42,801 nucleotides of DNA from Desulfobacterales bacterium HSG2 (lineage in GTDB: Bacteria; Desulfobacterota; Desulfobacteria; Desulfobacterales; 4be13). The stretch lies in assembly GCA_030378035.1 (NCBI GenBank), contig JAUCGI010000005.1, forward strand, positions 8,750-51,550, given 5' to 3'. Positions 15,394 through 24,327 of the stretch are shown piece after piece. The notes below the pieces were generated by a model. The model had not been told where the DNA came from. It saw nothing but the letters and a program-made list of their open reading frames with translations, and searched no databases. The position numbers and the translations under genes are program-made. How positions within the stretch are numbered: position 1 is the stretch's first letter; each line of letters starts with the position of its first letter.

Positions 15394-17667
15394 ATGGTAG
15401 CAAACAATACTTTCAAAAACGAACTGTTGCAGATCAGCCAGGATTTATCCGCTTTGCTTTCAAACGCAAAGTCAGTACCGGGGATGCAGGACGGTTCCTT
15501 TGGCGACTGGGAAAAAACATGCGCGGATATCCGCAAACAGATATCGGAAGATATCATCCGTGTTGCAGTTGTCGGTTCCATAAAATCCGGGAAAAGCACT
15601 TATGTAAACTCACTTTTCAAAGGGGATTATTTAAAACGGGGCGCGGGGGTCGTGACCTCCATTGTTACAAAAATACGCAAAGGAGAGGCCCTCAGAGCGG
15701 AACTCTGGTTCAAATCTTATGATGAAGTGAATTCGGATATGGAGCATGCCATGGTCCTGTTCCCTTCCCTGGACTGGCGGTCGAGAAATAACGGATTTGA
15801 CATCAGACGGGAGGAAGAGCGGACGGAACTCCGGCAGGCGATTGGCGATCTGGATACGGAACTGCTGATCAGCAACGGTTCCCGCAGCGTGAACAGTGTG
15901 CTTCTGGCATCCTATTTGGAAGGATATGACAGGGTAAAAGAGAACCTTTCCCCGGAAGAGACCCTTTTTGACAACATTCAGAAAAAGCCGGTTTCTGTTG
16001 TCCGATATGAAGGGGAGCGATTTCCGGCGCACAGGGCGTTTGTCGGGGATGATGCCTTAGCCGTCTATCTCAAGGATATACAGTTGGAAATCGATTCCGG
16101 ATGGATTGAGGGGAGTGTGGAAATTGCGGATTGCCAGGGAAGCGATTCTCCCAATCCCCTTCATCTTGCCATGATTCAGGAATATCTGCTTTCCGCGCAT
16201 TTCATTATTTATGTGGTGAGCAGCAGAACAGGGATACGCCAGGCGGATATCAAATTCCTGTCGATCATAAAAAAAATGGGAATCATGGATAATATCCTGT
16301 TCATCATCAATTTCGATTTCAACGAACACGAAAACACGGATGATCTCAACGCGCTGATTGAAAAGATAAAAGCGGAGATTTCCCTGATAAAGCCGAACCC
16401 CGAGATTTATACCTTGTCCGCGCTTTTCAATCTGTTCAAATCTCAGAAAAGTCGGAAAAGCCATGGTTTTTCCCTGTCAGAGAAAGACCGCATGAAGTTT
16501 GCACAGTGGAAAAAGGATAAAGCGTTTTCAGATTTTTCAGACCGGGAAACAGAGCGTTTTGAGTCCGCGTTTCATCATAAGCTTGCAGAGGAGCGCTATG
16601 CCCTGCTTTTTAAAAACCATATTGAGCGGCTCAATGTTATTTCATCAGGGATGGACCATTGGATTAACGTCAATACCGATGTGCTTTCCAGAGATGCGGA
16701 CGGGGCTGATGAAATTGTAAGAAAACTCAGGATTCACCAGAAAAAAATGGATCAGATCAGGGGCATGACGGAAACGACCCTTGACGGGACGGTTAAAAAA
16801 GTGAAGGGGATGCTCAGAACGGATATTGACCGCTTTTTTGATAACCGGTCGGGTAAGATATTAGGGAATGTTCTCAAATTTATCAGAGACTACGACGTAC
16901 CTTATTATAAATATGAAGAGAACCTTGAGGCTTCAAATTTTGCCAATACCCTGTATCTGATATTCCAGGAGTTCAAGCACGCGGTGGAGAAGTTCATGGC
17001 TGAAACCACAAATCCCGAGATCATCCGCTTTGTCAGGGGGATGGAAAAAAAGATCAGGGAGCATCTTGAATCTGTGACAGGGCCTTATGACGTCATGGCA
17101 GGGGATGCGCTCGCCGCGTACAATAAGACCATGGAACATTTCGGAATCCCGCCGGTTCAGAGGAATCAGAGCGGGATCAGTATTCCGGATATGAATCTGA
17201 TAAAGCGGACAGGGAGATTAAGCCTTCCGCCTCTTACCGCGTCCATGCGCTGCACCGCAAAAATAAAAACCGAGGCTGTCATGCGTTTCGGCGCGTATTC
17301 GTTTATCAGGCTCATTAAAAAAGTTCTGAAAAGGCCGATCCGAAACAGCAGGGAAACCGAACTTCGGGCATTGAAAAACGGGGTGCTGCGTATGAAGCAG
17401 GAGACCGAGCGATCCGTTATTTTCCATTTTAAGGACTACAGGGAAAATATAAAGTTCCAGTATGGCTTCAAACTGACAGATGCCCTGTCAGACAGCATTT
17501 ATAATATCCTCCTTGACCGGTTCCAAGGATACATCACCGATCTTTCCAGAATTGTCAATCTGATCGAAGAAAGGCAGATTGACAAGGAAGATGCGTCAGA
17601 CATTCTGCAAGAAATCAGCGCGGCTTCCAGGGAGGTCAATGAACGGATAAGCAGGTTAAGGAGTTAA
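15394..17667 (+). CDS. Dynamin-family GTPase
   Basis: This 757-residue bacterial dynamin-like protein has P-loop GSIKSGKST (61-69), a threonine-containing switch I in GAGVVTSIVTKI, G3 motif DCQG (246-249) and a degenerate G4 (IINFDFNE). A long helical stalk/effector region follows, with hydrophobic stretches near residues 490-520 and 620-650 that may be membrane-binding paddles. Bacterial dynamins remodel or guard membranes; some act in phage defence. The start lies three bases after the heptamer run, with no clear ribosome-binding site. The stop codon falls in sequence resembling the GGGTTAA heptamer that follows it. Confidence 0.85.
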   Translation: MVANNTFKNELLQISQDLSALLSNAKSVPGMQDGSFGDWEKTCADIRKQISEDIIRVAVVGSIKSGKSTYVNSLFKGDYLKRGAGVVTSIVTKIRKGEALRAELWFKSYDEVNSDMEHAMVLFPSLDWRSRNNGFDIRREEERTELRQAIGDLDTELLISNGSRSVNSVLLASYLEGYDRVKENLSPEETLFDNIQKKPVSVVRYEGERFPAHRAFVGDDALAVYLKDIQLEIDSGWIEGSVEIADCQGSDSPNPLHLAMIQEYLLSAHFIIYVVSSRTGIRQADIKFLSIIKKMGIMDNILFIINFDFNEHENTDDLNALIEKIKAEISLIKPNPEIYTLSALFNLFKSQKSRKSHGFSLSEKDRMKFAQWKKDKAFSDFSDRETERFESAFHHKLAEERYALLFKNHIERLNVISSGMDHWINVNTDVLSRDADGADEIVRKLRIHQKKMDQIRGMTETTLDGTVKKVKGMLRTDIDRFFDNRSGKILGNVLKFIRDYDVPYYKYEENLEASNFANTLYLIFQEFKHAVEKFMAETTNPEIIRFVRGMEKKIREHLESVTGPYDVMAGDALAAYNKTMEHFGIPPVQRNQSGISIPDMNLIKRTGRLSLPPLTASMRCTAKIKTEAVMRFGAYSFIRLIKKVLKRPIRNSRETELRALKNGVLRMKQETERSVIFHFKDYRENIKFQYGFKLTDALSDSIYNILLDRFQGYITDLSRIVNLIEERQIDKEDASDILQEISAASREVNERISRLRS

Positions 17668-17760
17668 GGGTTAAGGGGTTAAGGGTTAAGGTTAAGGTCG
17701 TATGCAGGAGATTAACCTTTAACCTTAACCCTCAACCATTAACCCTTAACCCCAGAGTTT
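17655..17760. repeat. GGGTTAA / TTAACCC heptamers in facing orientation
   Basis: GGGTTAA units at about 17665-17697 and TTAACCC units at about 17711-17750 face each other around ACCTTAAGG-like spacer sequence and could fold into a long weak stem after the dynamin gene. Beyond them, to 17822, I see nothing definite. Confidence 0.85.
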
Positions 17761-17822
17761 ACTGATCTTTTTTCTGGCTCCGAATTTTTTTTATAGTCTG
17801 TCACCTGACAGGCATCCCTCAT

Positions 17823-17912
17823 TCAGGTGGAGATACCGAGTTTCGGCAGAATATATGCCTGTAAAAGAAACCAGACGCCGACAATCAGCAGAAAAAAAAG
17901 TAGTTCTTTCAT
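17823..17912 (-). CDS. 29-residue single-span membrane peptide
   Basis: A very strong ribosome-binding site (AAGGAGGTGAT) lies directly before the ATG at 17912. The peptide reads MKELLFFLLIVGVWFLLQAY and then ILPKLGIST: one membrane helix with a short polar tail. Tiny proteins ending in (Y/F)xLPKLGxxT are, as I recall, found in other Proteobacteria and Desulfobacterota, usually unannotated because of length. Function is unknown. It is on the opposite strand from its neighbours and flanked by repeats, so it is probably its own transcription unit. Confidence 0.72.
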   Translation of the reverse strand: MKELLFFLLIVGVWFLLQAYILPKLGIST

Positions 17913-18045
17913 CACATCACCTCCTTATACTTTTAAGTTTTCCGAGGTTTTGAAAACTTCGGAAGTTTGAACTCAGTTTTTTGTGACATTGATATCATTA
18001 GCGCAAATCTGTAGATGAACTCTGATTTTTGAATGAATTCCCTTC

Positions 18046-18401
18046 AAAAACTACATGAGAAAGGATTTCCTGAACCTACTTTCCGGTTTTTCTGAAAGAT
18101 ACCTTATTTAATATAATGTTTTTGGAGAGGGGTGTCAAACTAAGAAAACTACAAGGATTTCACATAAGAAAGGGATTTCCTGAATACCTTTTAAGAACTA
18201 CTACATCACTTCGTAAATCCGTACCCCCTGACGCGGGTATTGGAAAGCCTGATATTACAGCATTTGACCGTTCATCAGGGGGTGACGAACTTACAAAGTG
18301 GTGTACTACAAGGATTTCACATAAGAAGGGATTTCCTGAACATTCGGCTTTTCTGAAGAATACCTTCTAAGATAATGTTTTTTTGGAGTGTCAAACTAAG
18401 A
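18046..18401. repeat. Direct repeats split by a palindromic element
   Basis: A unit of about 100 bp (GGATTTCCTGAAC, TTTTCTGAAGATACC, TAATGTTTTTTTGGAG, GTCAAACTAAGAA) occurs at about 18046-18146 and 18303-18401; a third piece with ACTACAAGGATTTCACATAA is at 18553-18577. Between the two main copies lies a 109-bp inverted repeat (18199-18307) whose arms hold ACCCCCTGA and TCAGGGGGT. The ORF drawn through this region is only repeat. No gene is supported from 17913 to 19182. Confidence 0.8.
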
Positions 18402-18409
18402 ACAAAAAC

Positions 18410-18549
18410 GGCATCCTTCATTTGTCGGTTTGCACTTTCGGGTGTCAGGGTGAGTTCTTTTATTCTCTGTGCCCTTTGTGCCTTTGTGTGGGATGTGAAA
18501 TGCCGACTGGAAAAAGTGTAAGCTACTTTCGGCTTTTATGAAGGATGCC
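18410..18549. repeat. GGCATCC-ended element, copy 3
   Basis: The ends are GGCATCCTTCATTTG and TTTATGAAGGATGCC. Subterminal TTTGCACTTTC and GAAAAAGTGTAAGCT pair as in the other copies. The centre carries TCTCTGTGCCCTTTGTGCC, resembling the centre of copy 4. No ORF. Confidence 0.88.
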
Positions 18550-18700
18550 ACAAAAAACTACAAGGATTTCACATAAGCTCCCCTCTGACTTTCAGGTCAG
18601 TTCTTTCCTGAAAGAAAACCGCGGGGCATATAAATTGTTTTCTTAGTAGAAAGGGATTTGTCCCGCACGGAACCGCGGACTGTAAATCCTTGTGGCGCAT

Positions 18701-18924
18701 GACCAAATAAATTCTGACGGGTGAAAATTTTCTGATTATACAAGGTGGATTCCGGGTCAGAAACGATAAGAATTCTGCCGATTCTTATCATTTTTGCCCG
18801 GAATGACAGGGTTCGGGGCCGTTGAAAATGCAAGTCCCAAAAGGCGTTATAATCAGAAAATTTTTGGAACCCCTTGCCTGAAAAGGAGTTGCAAAATCCG
18901 GGACTCGTCAAAATTTATTTGGTC
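18701..18924. repeat. CTGATTATA palindrome within a wider palindrome
   Basis: The inner element (18732-18856) starts CTGATTATACAAGGTGG, contains an ATAAGAATTCTGCCGATTCT hairpin and ends AAGGCGTTATAATCAG. It is flanked by AAAATTTT on both sides and by an outer inverted repeat GACCAAATAAATTCTGACGG (from 18701) mirrored at 18904-18924. The layering suggests insertion of one palindromic element into the centre of another. Confidence 0.85.
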
Positions 18925-18958
18925 GGCAATTTTATAATTTTCTATGCAATAAAAAAAG

Positions 18959-19154
18959 CTGATTATAACGGATTTAGGAGAGGCTACTTGCACTTGCACT
19001 TGCCACTTGCACTCAGACCTCGGACACTCTACTGACGGATCACGCTCAGGCTGGAGTCTGAGAACGCGGTGCGGGTTTAAGGGCGGGTGCGGGTTTGAGT
19101 GCAAGTTTAAGTGCAAGTGCAAGTTCAGGGCCTCCCTAAATCCGTTACAATCAG
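18959..19154. repeat. CTGATTATAAC palindrome with hexamer arms (ACTTGC)
   Basis: The ends are CTGATTATAACGGATTTAGG (18959) and CCTAAATCCGTTACAATCAG (to 19154). Each arm continues into hexanucleotide runs: ACTTGC/CTTGCA on the left and the complementary GTGCAA/GCAAGT on the right. The 196-bp element could fold nearly completely. It sits directly upstream of the Cache gene and ends 17 bases before that gene's ribosome-binding site. Confidence 0.9.
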
Positions 19155-19182
19155 AAAAAAAGAAGAACGAAAGGAGGCAAAA

Positions 19183-19695
19183 ATGAGATTTATAAAATTG
19201 GTGGTTTTAGTTTTCTTCATCGGTGTCTCAAATAACAGCTTGGCTGAAGACAAGGCAACGCCGGAAGATATCATGAAAAAGGTTCACGAGGCAGCGTTAT
19301 TTTTATCCCAGGCCGGCGACCCCGGCTTGAAAGCATTTAATGACAGAAACGGACCCTGGGTTTTCAAAGACACCTATGTTTTTGTCTTTAACTGTGAAAA
19401 AGGCATCATTGTTGCCCACCCCATAAAGGCCAAACTGATTGGAAGAAATTTAATGGGTTTGAAAGATGTCAGAGGGAACTACTTTTTCGCACAACTCTGT
19501 GACGCTTCCCAAAAACCCGGAGGAGGATGGGTGGAATACTGGTGGCCGAAAGTGGACGGGAAAGGCAGTTCCAGAAAGATAAGTCTGCTGTTTCAGGTTC
19601 CTGATTCATCTTATCAGGTCGGGGCCGGTATCTATGACAAAAGCAGGAGCATTGAAGATCTGGAAAAGCTTGTCAAACAACAATCCTCCCGCTAA
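19183..19695 (+). CDS. Exported Cache-domain protein
   Basis: This 170-residue periplasmic protein has a signal peptide (MRFIKLVVLVFFIGVSNNSL, cleavage near A21-E22). The rest is a single small Cache domain: DIMKKVHEAALFLSQAGDPG, FNDRNGPWVFKDTYVFVFNC, GRNLMGLKDVRGNYFF and GGGWVEYWWPKVDG, ending with YQVGAGIYD. Such stand-alone Cache proteins bind small ligands and may work with membrane receptors. AAGGAGG lies six bases before the ATG. A chemotaxis receptor follows after a repeat region. Confidence 0.88.
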   Translation: MRFIKLVVLVFFIGVSNNSLAEDKATPEDIMKKVHEAALFLSQAGDPGLKAFNDRNGPWVFKDTYVFVFNCEKGIIVAHPIKAKLIGRNLMGLKDVRGNYFFAQLCDASQKPGGGWVEYWWPKVDGKGSSRKISLLFQVPDSSYQVGAGIYDKSRSIEDLEKLVKQQSSR

Positions 19696-19777
19696 TCTGT
19701 GTCAGGGACAGAAATCAGATTTCTTCAGGAAACTTCCCTCGCAAATAAGCGGAAGAGAGAAGAGGTGTAGAAAAGGG

Positions 19778-20227
19778 CTGATTATAACACCTTTTGGGGA
19801 TTCCGGGTAAGAAACCTGTCCCTGACATCTTTTGTCAGGGATGATAAGAATCCTGCCGATTCTTATCATCCCTTCCCTGATAAAAAAAAAGGACTGATTA
19901 TAACGGATTTAGGGAACCCTGTGAACGTGCCAGTAAACTTGAACTTGAACTTGAACGTGAATCCCGACGTGAACATTCATTTATGATCACGTCTGAGTTC
20001 AAGTTCAAATTCACGCTCACGTTCACGTCCACGTTCAAGTTTAAGGCTCCCCTAAATCCGTTATAATCAGAAAAAGGATTAAAAAACGTCAGGGACAGGA
20101 TTAAAAAACGACAGGACTAAAAAACGACAGGGACAGGATTAAAAAACAAGTTTATGCCCGGAATGACAGGGTTCGGGCCGCTGAAACCCCTTGTCGGAGC
20201 AAGCTCCCCAGAAGGCGTTATAATCAG
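19778..20227. repeat. CTGATTATAAC element interrupted by a second one
   Basis: The outer element begins CTGATTATAACACCTTTTGG (19778) and ends with CCCCAGAAGGCGTTATAATC plus AG (to 20227). Its interior holds a complete second palindrome at 19894-20070 (ends CTGATTATAACGGATTTAGG and CCTAAATCCGTTATAATCAG) with CTTGAA/TTCAAG hexamer arms. Short repeats of GGACAGGATTAAAAAACG at about 20092-20150 follow it. The pattern reads as one element nested in another. No gene is seen between 19696 and 20241. Confidence 0.87.
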
Positions 20228-20241
20228 AAAGGGAAACTATC

Positions 20242-22311
20242 ATGAAAATAACAACGAAAATTATGCTGTTCGTTCTGATAAACCTGATATTATATTTCAG
20301 CTCGTTCGGATTAACCCATTTCTATATTAGTGAAACATACAAATATCAGGAGTTTAATTACAATATCAGGGAGTTTGAATCCGATTTGCTGAACACGATC
20401 ATTCTTGAAAAAGACTATGCGAAAACACTGAAATCCGAAACCGCAAACACTGTGCTTTCAAATATTGAAAAAAATGCCGCACTGCTGCAAAGCATTGTAA
20501 AGAATGCGAGTGGAAAGAAAAACGATCTCAAAGTGCTTTCAAAACTGCTTGCGGATTACAAAGACAATTTCACCCTGCTGATCGATAACAATAATGAAAT
20601 CCTTTCGTCAAAAGCCAGGTGGGATCAGTTGTTTGATGATTTCCATACCCAGTCGAACCGACTGGCTCATGAAATTGACGGCATCATCTTTACCACTTAC
20701 ATTAACGGGGAAGAGGTTGATCCCATATACAGTTCATTTGCGATAACGAACAAAAACATCCTCAGCGCACTCAACGGGCTCGCTCTGGCGGTTAATAAGG
20801 ACCTGTTGTTGGACGGCAGTGAGAAGCTGTTTATGAAAACCTATCACAAAGACTTGGAATTGCTGAATAAGGAAAAAAAAAATATTCTGGCACTGGCAAA
20901 GAACAGCAAAGAGGAGTTGTTTGAGAGTTTTTCAGCGTATGCGGAAAAAAATCTTGTTAAAATCGGAGAACTGATCACCAGGATACACAAGATATGGCAG
21001 GAAAATACCAAACTTGTCTCACAACTCGACGAGGTGAGAAAAGAGATGATTATGAAAGAGAGGAAGTTATCTTCCTGGATACATTTATCTCTTGGTGAAA
21101 TCAAGGAGAAAAATTTCATATCCGCTTCGATAATTGTCCTTATTATTCTCGTTGTTCTGATCATCGGCGGGGTGATCATTCTCACCACCATCAGACGGCC
21201 CATCGGAAAGCTGACGGCGATGGTCATCGGTCTGGCTGAGGGAGAAGGCGATCTCAGTAAGCGGCTTGAGCTCGAACGCCGGGATGAGATGGGTGAGCTG
21301 GCGAAATGGTTCAATATGTTCATTGACAAAATCCAGAGCATGATAAAGGAGATTGCCAGAAATGCTGAGAAGCTGACCGCATCCTCCTATAGTTCCCTGG
21401 AGCTTGCCGGTCAGATGTCCGCGGGCGCTGACCGGATGTCCGAGATTTCAACCAGCGTTTCAAGCGCCACCGAGGAAATGTCAATGAACATCAACACCAT
21501 CGCCTCGGCTGCGGAAGAGATGAGCGTGAATATCCAGGCGATATCTTCCACCGCGGAGGAGGTGTCTGAGAATATGAACGACATGGTTTCGGCCATAGGA
21601 GAGATGTCCGAGGCGATCGCTCATATTGCTCAGAATGCCCAGGACGGGGCCGGCGTCTCAACCGAGGCCATGGATATGGCAGGCACCGCGACCGAGGCCA
21701 TGAACAGCCTGGTTGAGGCTGCGGAGGAGATCGGCGAGGTGACAAAGGTCATCACAAGAATCGCCGAGCAGACAAATCTTCTGGCACTGAACGCCACCAT
21801 CGAAGCGGCTTCCGCGGGCGACGCCGGCAAGGGCTTTGCCGTGGTTGCGAATGAGATCAAGGAACTGGCCAGCCAGAGCGCAAAGGCGGCTGAGAATATT
21901 GCCACGCGGATTGAGGGCGTACAACTGAATACCGAGGAGGCAGTCAAGATTATCAACAAGATATCCGGCATTATCAATAACATCAACCTCTCCGTTGTTG
22001 TCATCACCGATTCGGTGGACCAGCAGATGAACACGGCAAACAATATCACCTCCAATGTCCGGAGGGCCAGCATCGGTGCCGGAAATATCGCCTCCGCGAT
22101 TGCGGAGATCGCCAGGGGGGCCAATGACATGTCCGCAAACGCCGGCGAAGCTGCCAAAGCTGCCCATGACGCGGCATCCAATATTCAGGATATCAGTCAG
22201 GCTGCCGGCGAATCAAACACCAGTTCCCGCCAAGTCAACACCTCTGCTGAGGAAGTCTCCAGCATCGCGGTTCAGCTCCAGGAGATGGTTGCGAAATTCA
22301 GGGTCAGATAG
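20242..22311 (+). CDS. Methyl-accepting chemotaxis protein
   Basis: This 689-residue receptor has a first membrane helix at about 5-27, a helical periplasmic sensor of roughly 260 residues, a second membrane helix near 292-315 ([19 protein letters not shown]), a HAMP domain ([20 protein letters not shown] onward) and a long cytoplasmic coiled coil. The conserved hairpin tip reads [20 protein letters not shown] and [15 protein letters not shown], the CheA/CheW contact region. No C-terminal CheR-binding pentapeptide is seen. It ends 15 bases from the convergent mobB gene. The Cache protein upstream could deliver its ligand, which is inference. Confidence 0.95.
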   Translation: MKITTKIMLFVLINLILYFSSFGLTHFYISETYKYQEFNYNIREFESDLLNTIILEKDYAKTLKSETANTVLSNIEKNAALLQSIVKNASGKKNDLKVLSKLLADYKDNFTLLIDNNNEILSSKARWDQLFDDFHTQSNRLAHEIDGIIFTTYINGEEVDPIYSSFAITNKNILSALNGLALAVNKDLLLDGSEKLFMKTYHKDLELLNKEKKNILALAKNSKEELFESFSAYAEKNLVKIGELITRIHKIWQENTKLVSQLDEVRKEMIMKERKLSSWIHLSLGEIKEKNFISASIIVLIILVVLIIGGVIILTTIRRPIGKLTAMVIGLAEGEGDLSKRLELERRDEMGELAKWFNMFIDKIQSMIKEIARNAEKLTASSYSSLELAGQMSAGADRMSEISTSVSSATEEMSMNINTIASAAEEMSVNIQAISSTAEEVSENMNDMVSAIGEMSEAIAHIAQNAQDGAGVSTEAMDMAGTATEAMNSLVEAAEEIGEVTKVITRIAEQTNLLALNATIEAASAGDAGKGFAVVANEIKELASQSAKAAENIATRIEGVQLNTEEAVKIINKISGIINNINLSVVVITDSVDQQMNTANNITSNVRRASIGAGNIASAIAEIARGANDMSANAGEAAKAAHDAASNIQDISQAAGESNTSSRQVNTSAEEVSSIAVQLQEMVAKFRVR

Positions 22312-22316
22312 TCAGA

Positions 22317-22341
22317 AACCGGATTTTCAGAAAACCCGGTT
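22317..22341. terminator. Inverted repeat between convergent genes
   Basis: AACCGG and CCGGTT lie 13 bases apart in the gap between the chemotaxis receptor and mobB and overlap the last codons of mobB. It could stop transcription from both sides, but there is no strong T-run, so the call is weak. Confidence 0.35.
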
Positions 22342-22824
22342 CCCCGAGACAAAATTTTCTATCAGGTCTGCCACCCTTTCAATCTCTTCCAGACCGAACC
22401 GGGGAACATTCAGGTCAATATCCGTATCCGTGACAAGGGCAATGAGATCATGGTTGTTTTGGCAGAGGGGCTCTTTGTGGGCCGCTGAACGAAAGACCTC
22501 GATTTTCGGTTTGTTCTCCCGCTTATACCCCTCGGTGATGATAATATCCATATCCTGAAAATAGATTTGAAGGCTGTCCAGGCTTTCGGAGTCATGGTTT
22601 TTTACCATCCCGATGCTGCCCGAGGAAGCGACAATGACCGTATCCGCGCCGGCCGCCTTATGCCGCCAACTGTCCTTACCCTTCTTATCCATATCAAACT
22701 GATGAAACGCGTGTTTTGCGACACCGACCCTGTATCCCCGCCTCTTTAATTCGGGAATCAGTTTTTCAATGAGCGTCGTCTTGCCCGATCCGGATTTACC
22801 CACAACAGAAATCATTTGCGGCAT
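22327..22824 (-). CDS. mobB: Molybdopterin-guanine dinucleotide biosynthesis protein MobB
   Basis: This 165-residue P-loop protein has Walker A VGKSGSGKTT (8-17), then LIPELKRRGYRVGVAKHAFH, DMDKKGKDSWRHKAAGADTV and DIIITEGYK, the standard MobB pattern. It assists formation of the guanine dinucleotide form of the molybdenum cofactor, used by formate dehydrogenases and related enzymes common in anaerobes. The length agrees with the family. It lies downstream of the large - strand gene row after a 101-base gap and is probably not functionally part of it. Confidence 0.93.
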   Translation of the reverse strand: MPQMISVVGKSGSGKTTLIEKLIPELKRRGYRVGVAKHAFHQFDMDKKGKDSWRHKAAGADTVIVASSGSIGMVKNHDSESLDSLQIYFQDMDIIITEGYKRENKPKIEVFRSAAHKEPLCQNNHDLIALVTDTDIDLNVPRFGLEEIERVADLIENFVSGNRVF

Positions 22825-22925
22825 GGTTAGTCACCTGTGCATATTTGGTTTTCTTGAAAATTCCCTGTTCCATGATTTGAGAATATCAGTATAAGTGATT
22901 GCATGTCAAGGATAAAGGGTCTCTC

Positions 22926-24146
22926 CTACTCAAACCCGATACACTTCTCCCGATAGAGGTGCCCTACAAAATTCAAGGCTTCTTCTCCGAATTCTCTCTG
23001 CAAGTCGGCGAGCGAATTTTCTCCGTTAATCGCATCCAGAATTGCTTTCGCGCTGTGTGATACCGGTACAGACCAATTGTAGCGGACAACTAAATATCCG
23101 AAATGTTCTTCTCTGACATTAAAATAGGGAATCGGTTTCAATTCAGGATCAAGAATGACGGTCTCCGGGGATGCTTCTCTGATTGGCGTTTTCATCAGAT
23201 GATCTTTTCCAAAGCCGTGTTTGATTGTCACCGACTTTTCACCGCCGCGGCAACGGGAAAGCTCCGCACATTCAAAACATGCTTGGGGAATCTGACTGCG
23301 ATACCATTGCGCCCGTTCCGATCCCCATATTTCCTCAACGGATTGCTCAAAAATATTCCCAAAAACGTAATCGGTGAGATTGTTGGGCCTGACCCATCCT
23401 TTTGGTGAAACAGCGCAATGCTCGATTCCCCCGTTTGCCCCTTCTGAGGAATTTTCCGCAAAACATTTCGGTACGCAATTGCCGATTCGGCAGGGAACGC
23501 CTTTGTTTCGGAGCTTTTCGATTAAAAGAATCGCCTCCCGGAGTTGATTCTCTGCGGGATCAAGCGGATGAGGACTGCCCAGAAAACGGTTGAATACGGC
23601 ATATCCTGCCCCCAACTCCCGCGAGAGTCCGATGATCTCCTCAATCTGTTCGCAACTGAATTTGGTGAGAACTGTATTCGTAAACACATCAATGCCTGAC
23701 GAGGAAGCGCGACGAATGTTTTCACAGGTCTCATCAAACGCCCGGTCGGCGCTTTGGACAAAAGCATTATGGGCGAATTTCGTACTGCCGTGCAGACTGA
23801 TTAACATGCCGATAAAATTTTCACATTCCTGATAGATATTAATAATTTCATCAGGATGTTCCCAACGGCCGCATGAAAAAATGGCGTGGGGGATTCCGAA
23901 GGTGTCGAGATATTCGATGATCTGGCGGAACGCTTTGTGCAGAGTGGGTTCGCCGCCGGTGATGCGGATTAATTCGGCATATTTGCGGCGATTTTCAACC
24001 GGCGCGATTCGATCAAGCAGATCTTTCCAATTTTGCAAAGACTGCTCATGATGGGAAGTCCACGCATTGGCGCACCCGGAGCACGCGTTGTTACAGGCAA
24101 AGGTGATTTCGACAGCATAGGAAAAGGGGATAGATGGAAAAAACAT
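22926..24146 (-). CDS. Radical SAM/SPASM protein with C-terminal PqqD-like domain
   Basis: This 406-residue protein carries the radical SAM cluster motif CNNACSGC (CxxxCxxC) after AVEITFA, and RITGGEPTLHK for SAM binding. A cysteine-rich SPASM-like region follows (CVPKCFAE, EHCAVSPKGWVRPNN, ACFECAELSRCRGG). The last 90 residues (PYFNVREEHFGYLVVRYNW to the end) resemble a PqqD/RRE peptide-binding domain. This build is typical of enzymes that modify ribosomal peptides. The ATG at 24146 (MFFPSIPF) is preferred because AGAGGTG lies just upstream; an earlier ATG at 24179 would overlap the 56-residue peptide gene. It starts 10 bases after that gene, its likely substrate. Confidence 0.88.
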   Translation of the reverse strand: MFFPSIPFSYAVEITFACNNACSGCANAWTSHHEQSLQNWKDLLDRIAPVENRRKYAELIRITGGEPTLHKAFRQIIEYLDTFGIPHAIFSCGRWEHPDEIINIYQECENFIGMLISLHGSTKFAHNAFVQSADRAFDETCENIRRASSSGIDVFTNTVLTKFSCEQIEEIIGLSRELGAGYAVFNRFLGSPHPLDPAENQLREAILLIEKLRNKGVPCRIGNCVPKCFAENSSEGANGGIEHCAVSPKGWVRPNNLTDYVFGNIFEQSVEEIWGSERAQWYRSQIPQACFECAELSRCRGGEKSVTIKHGFGKDHLMKTPIREASPETVILDPELKPIPYFNVREEHFGYLVVRYNWSVPVSHSAKAILDAINGENSLADLQREFGEEALNFVGHLYREKCIGFE

Positions 24147-24156
24147 AGACACCTCT

Positions 24157-24327
24157 TTAACCGCTGCTGGAAAGGGCAAAGACTTTTATTTTATTCATAT
24201 TCCCCCGCAGAACAATTACTTTACAGGGGCCTTTTTTCTTCTGAAGTTCAACTCTTGGCAGCCTTTCGGTTGCTCTGTTGTAAAAATTTAACACCAGTTT
24301 TGAAGGAGATGCATTCTGATTTTTCAT
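24157..24327 (-). CDS. 56-residue FALSSSG peptide, putative RiPP precursor
   Basis: The start ATG (24327) overlaps the TGA of the TPR-STAND gene as ATGA, with GAGG five bases before it. The peptide has a conserved LVLNFY segment, a basic middle, KVIVL and the C-terminus KIKVFALSSSG. It aligns without gaps to the 55-residue peptide at 28292-28459, with about 22 of 55 identical residues including FALSSS. Directly downstream is the radical SAM protein with a PqqD-like domain, so it is probably the substrate, the FALSSS tail being the modified core. No signal peptide or membrane segment is seen. The modification is inferred. Confidence 0.8.
   Translation of the reverse strand: MKNQNASPSKLVLNFYNRATERLPRVELQKKKGPCKVIVLRGNMNKIKVFALSSSG

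Noticed and set aside
15394-17667. Dynamin-like gene as part of a two-gene anti-phage dynamin pair
   Set aside because: No second dynamin or other defence gene adjoins it; it is alone between repeat tracts.
18116-18370. 84-residue ORF
   Set aside because: Lies across direct repeats and a palindromic element, with no ribosome-binding site.
21630-22181. Antisense ORFs under the chemotaxis receptor
   Set aside because: Shadow frames caused by the codon use and alanine/serine-rich helix of the receptor gene.
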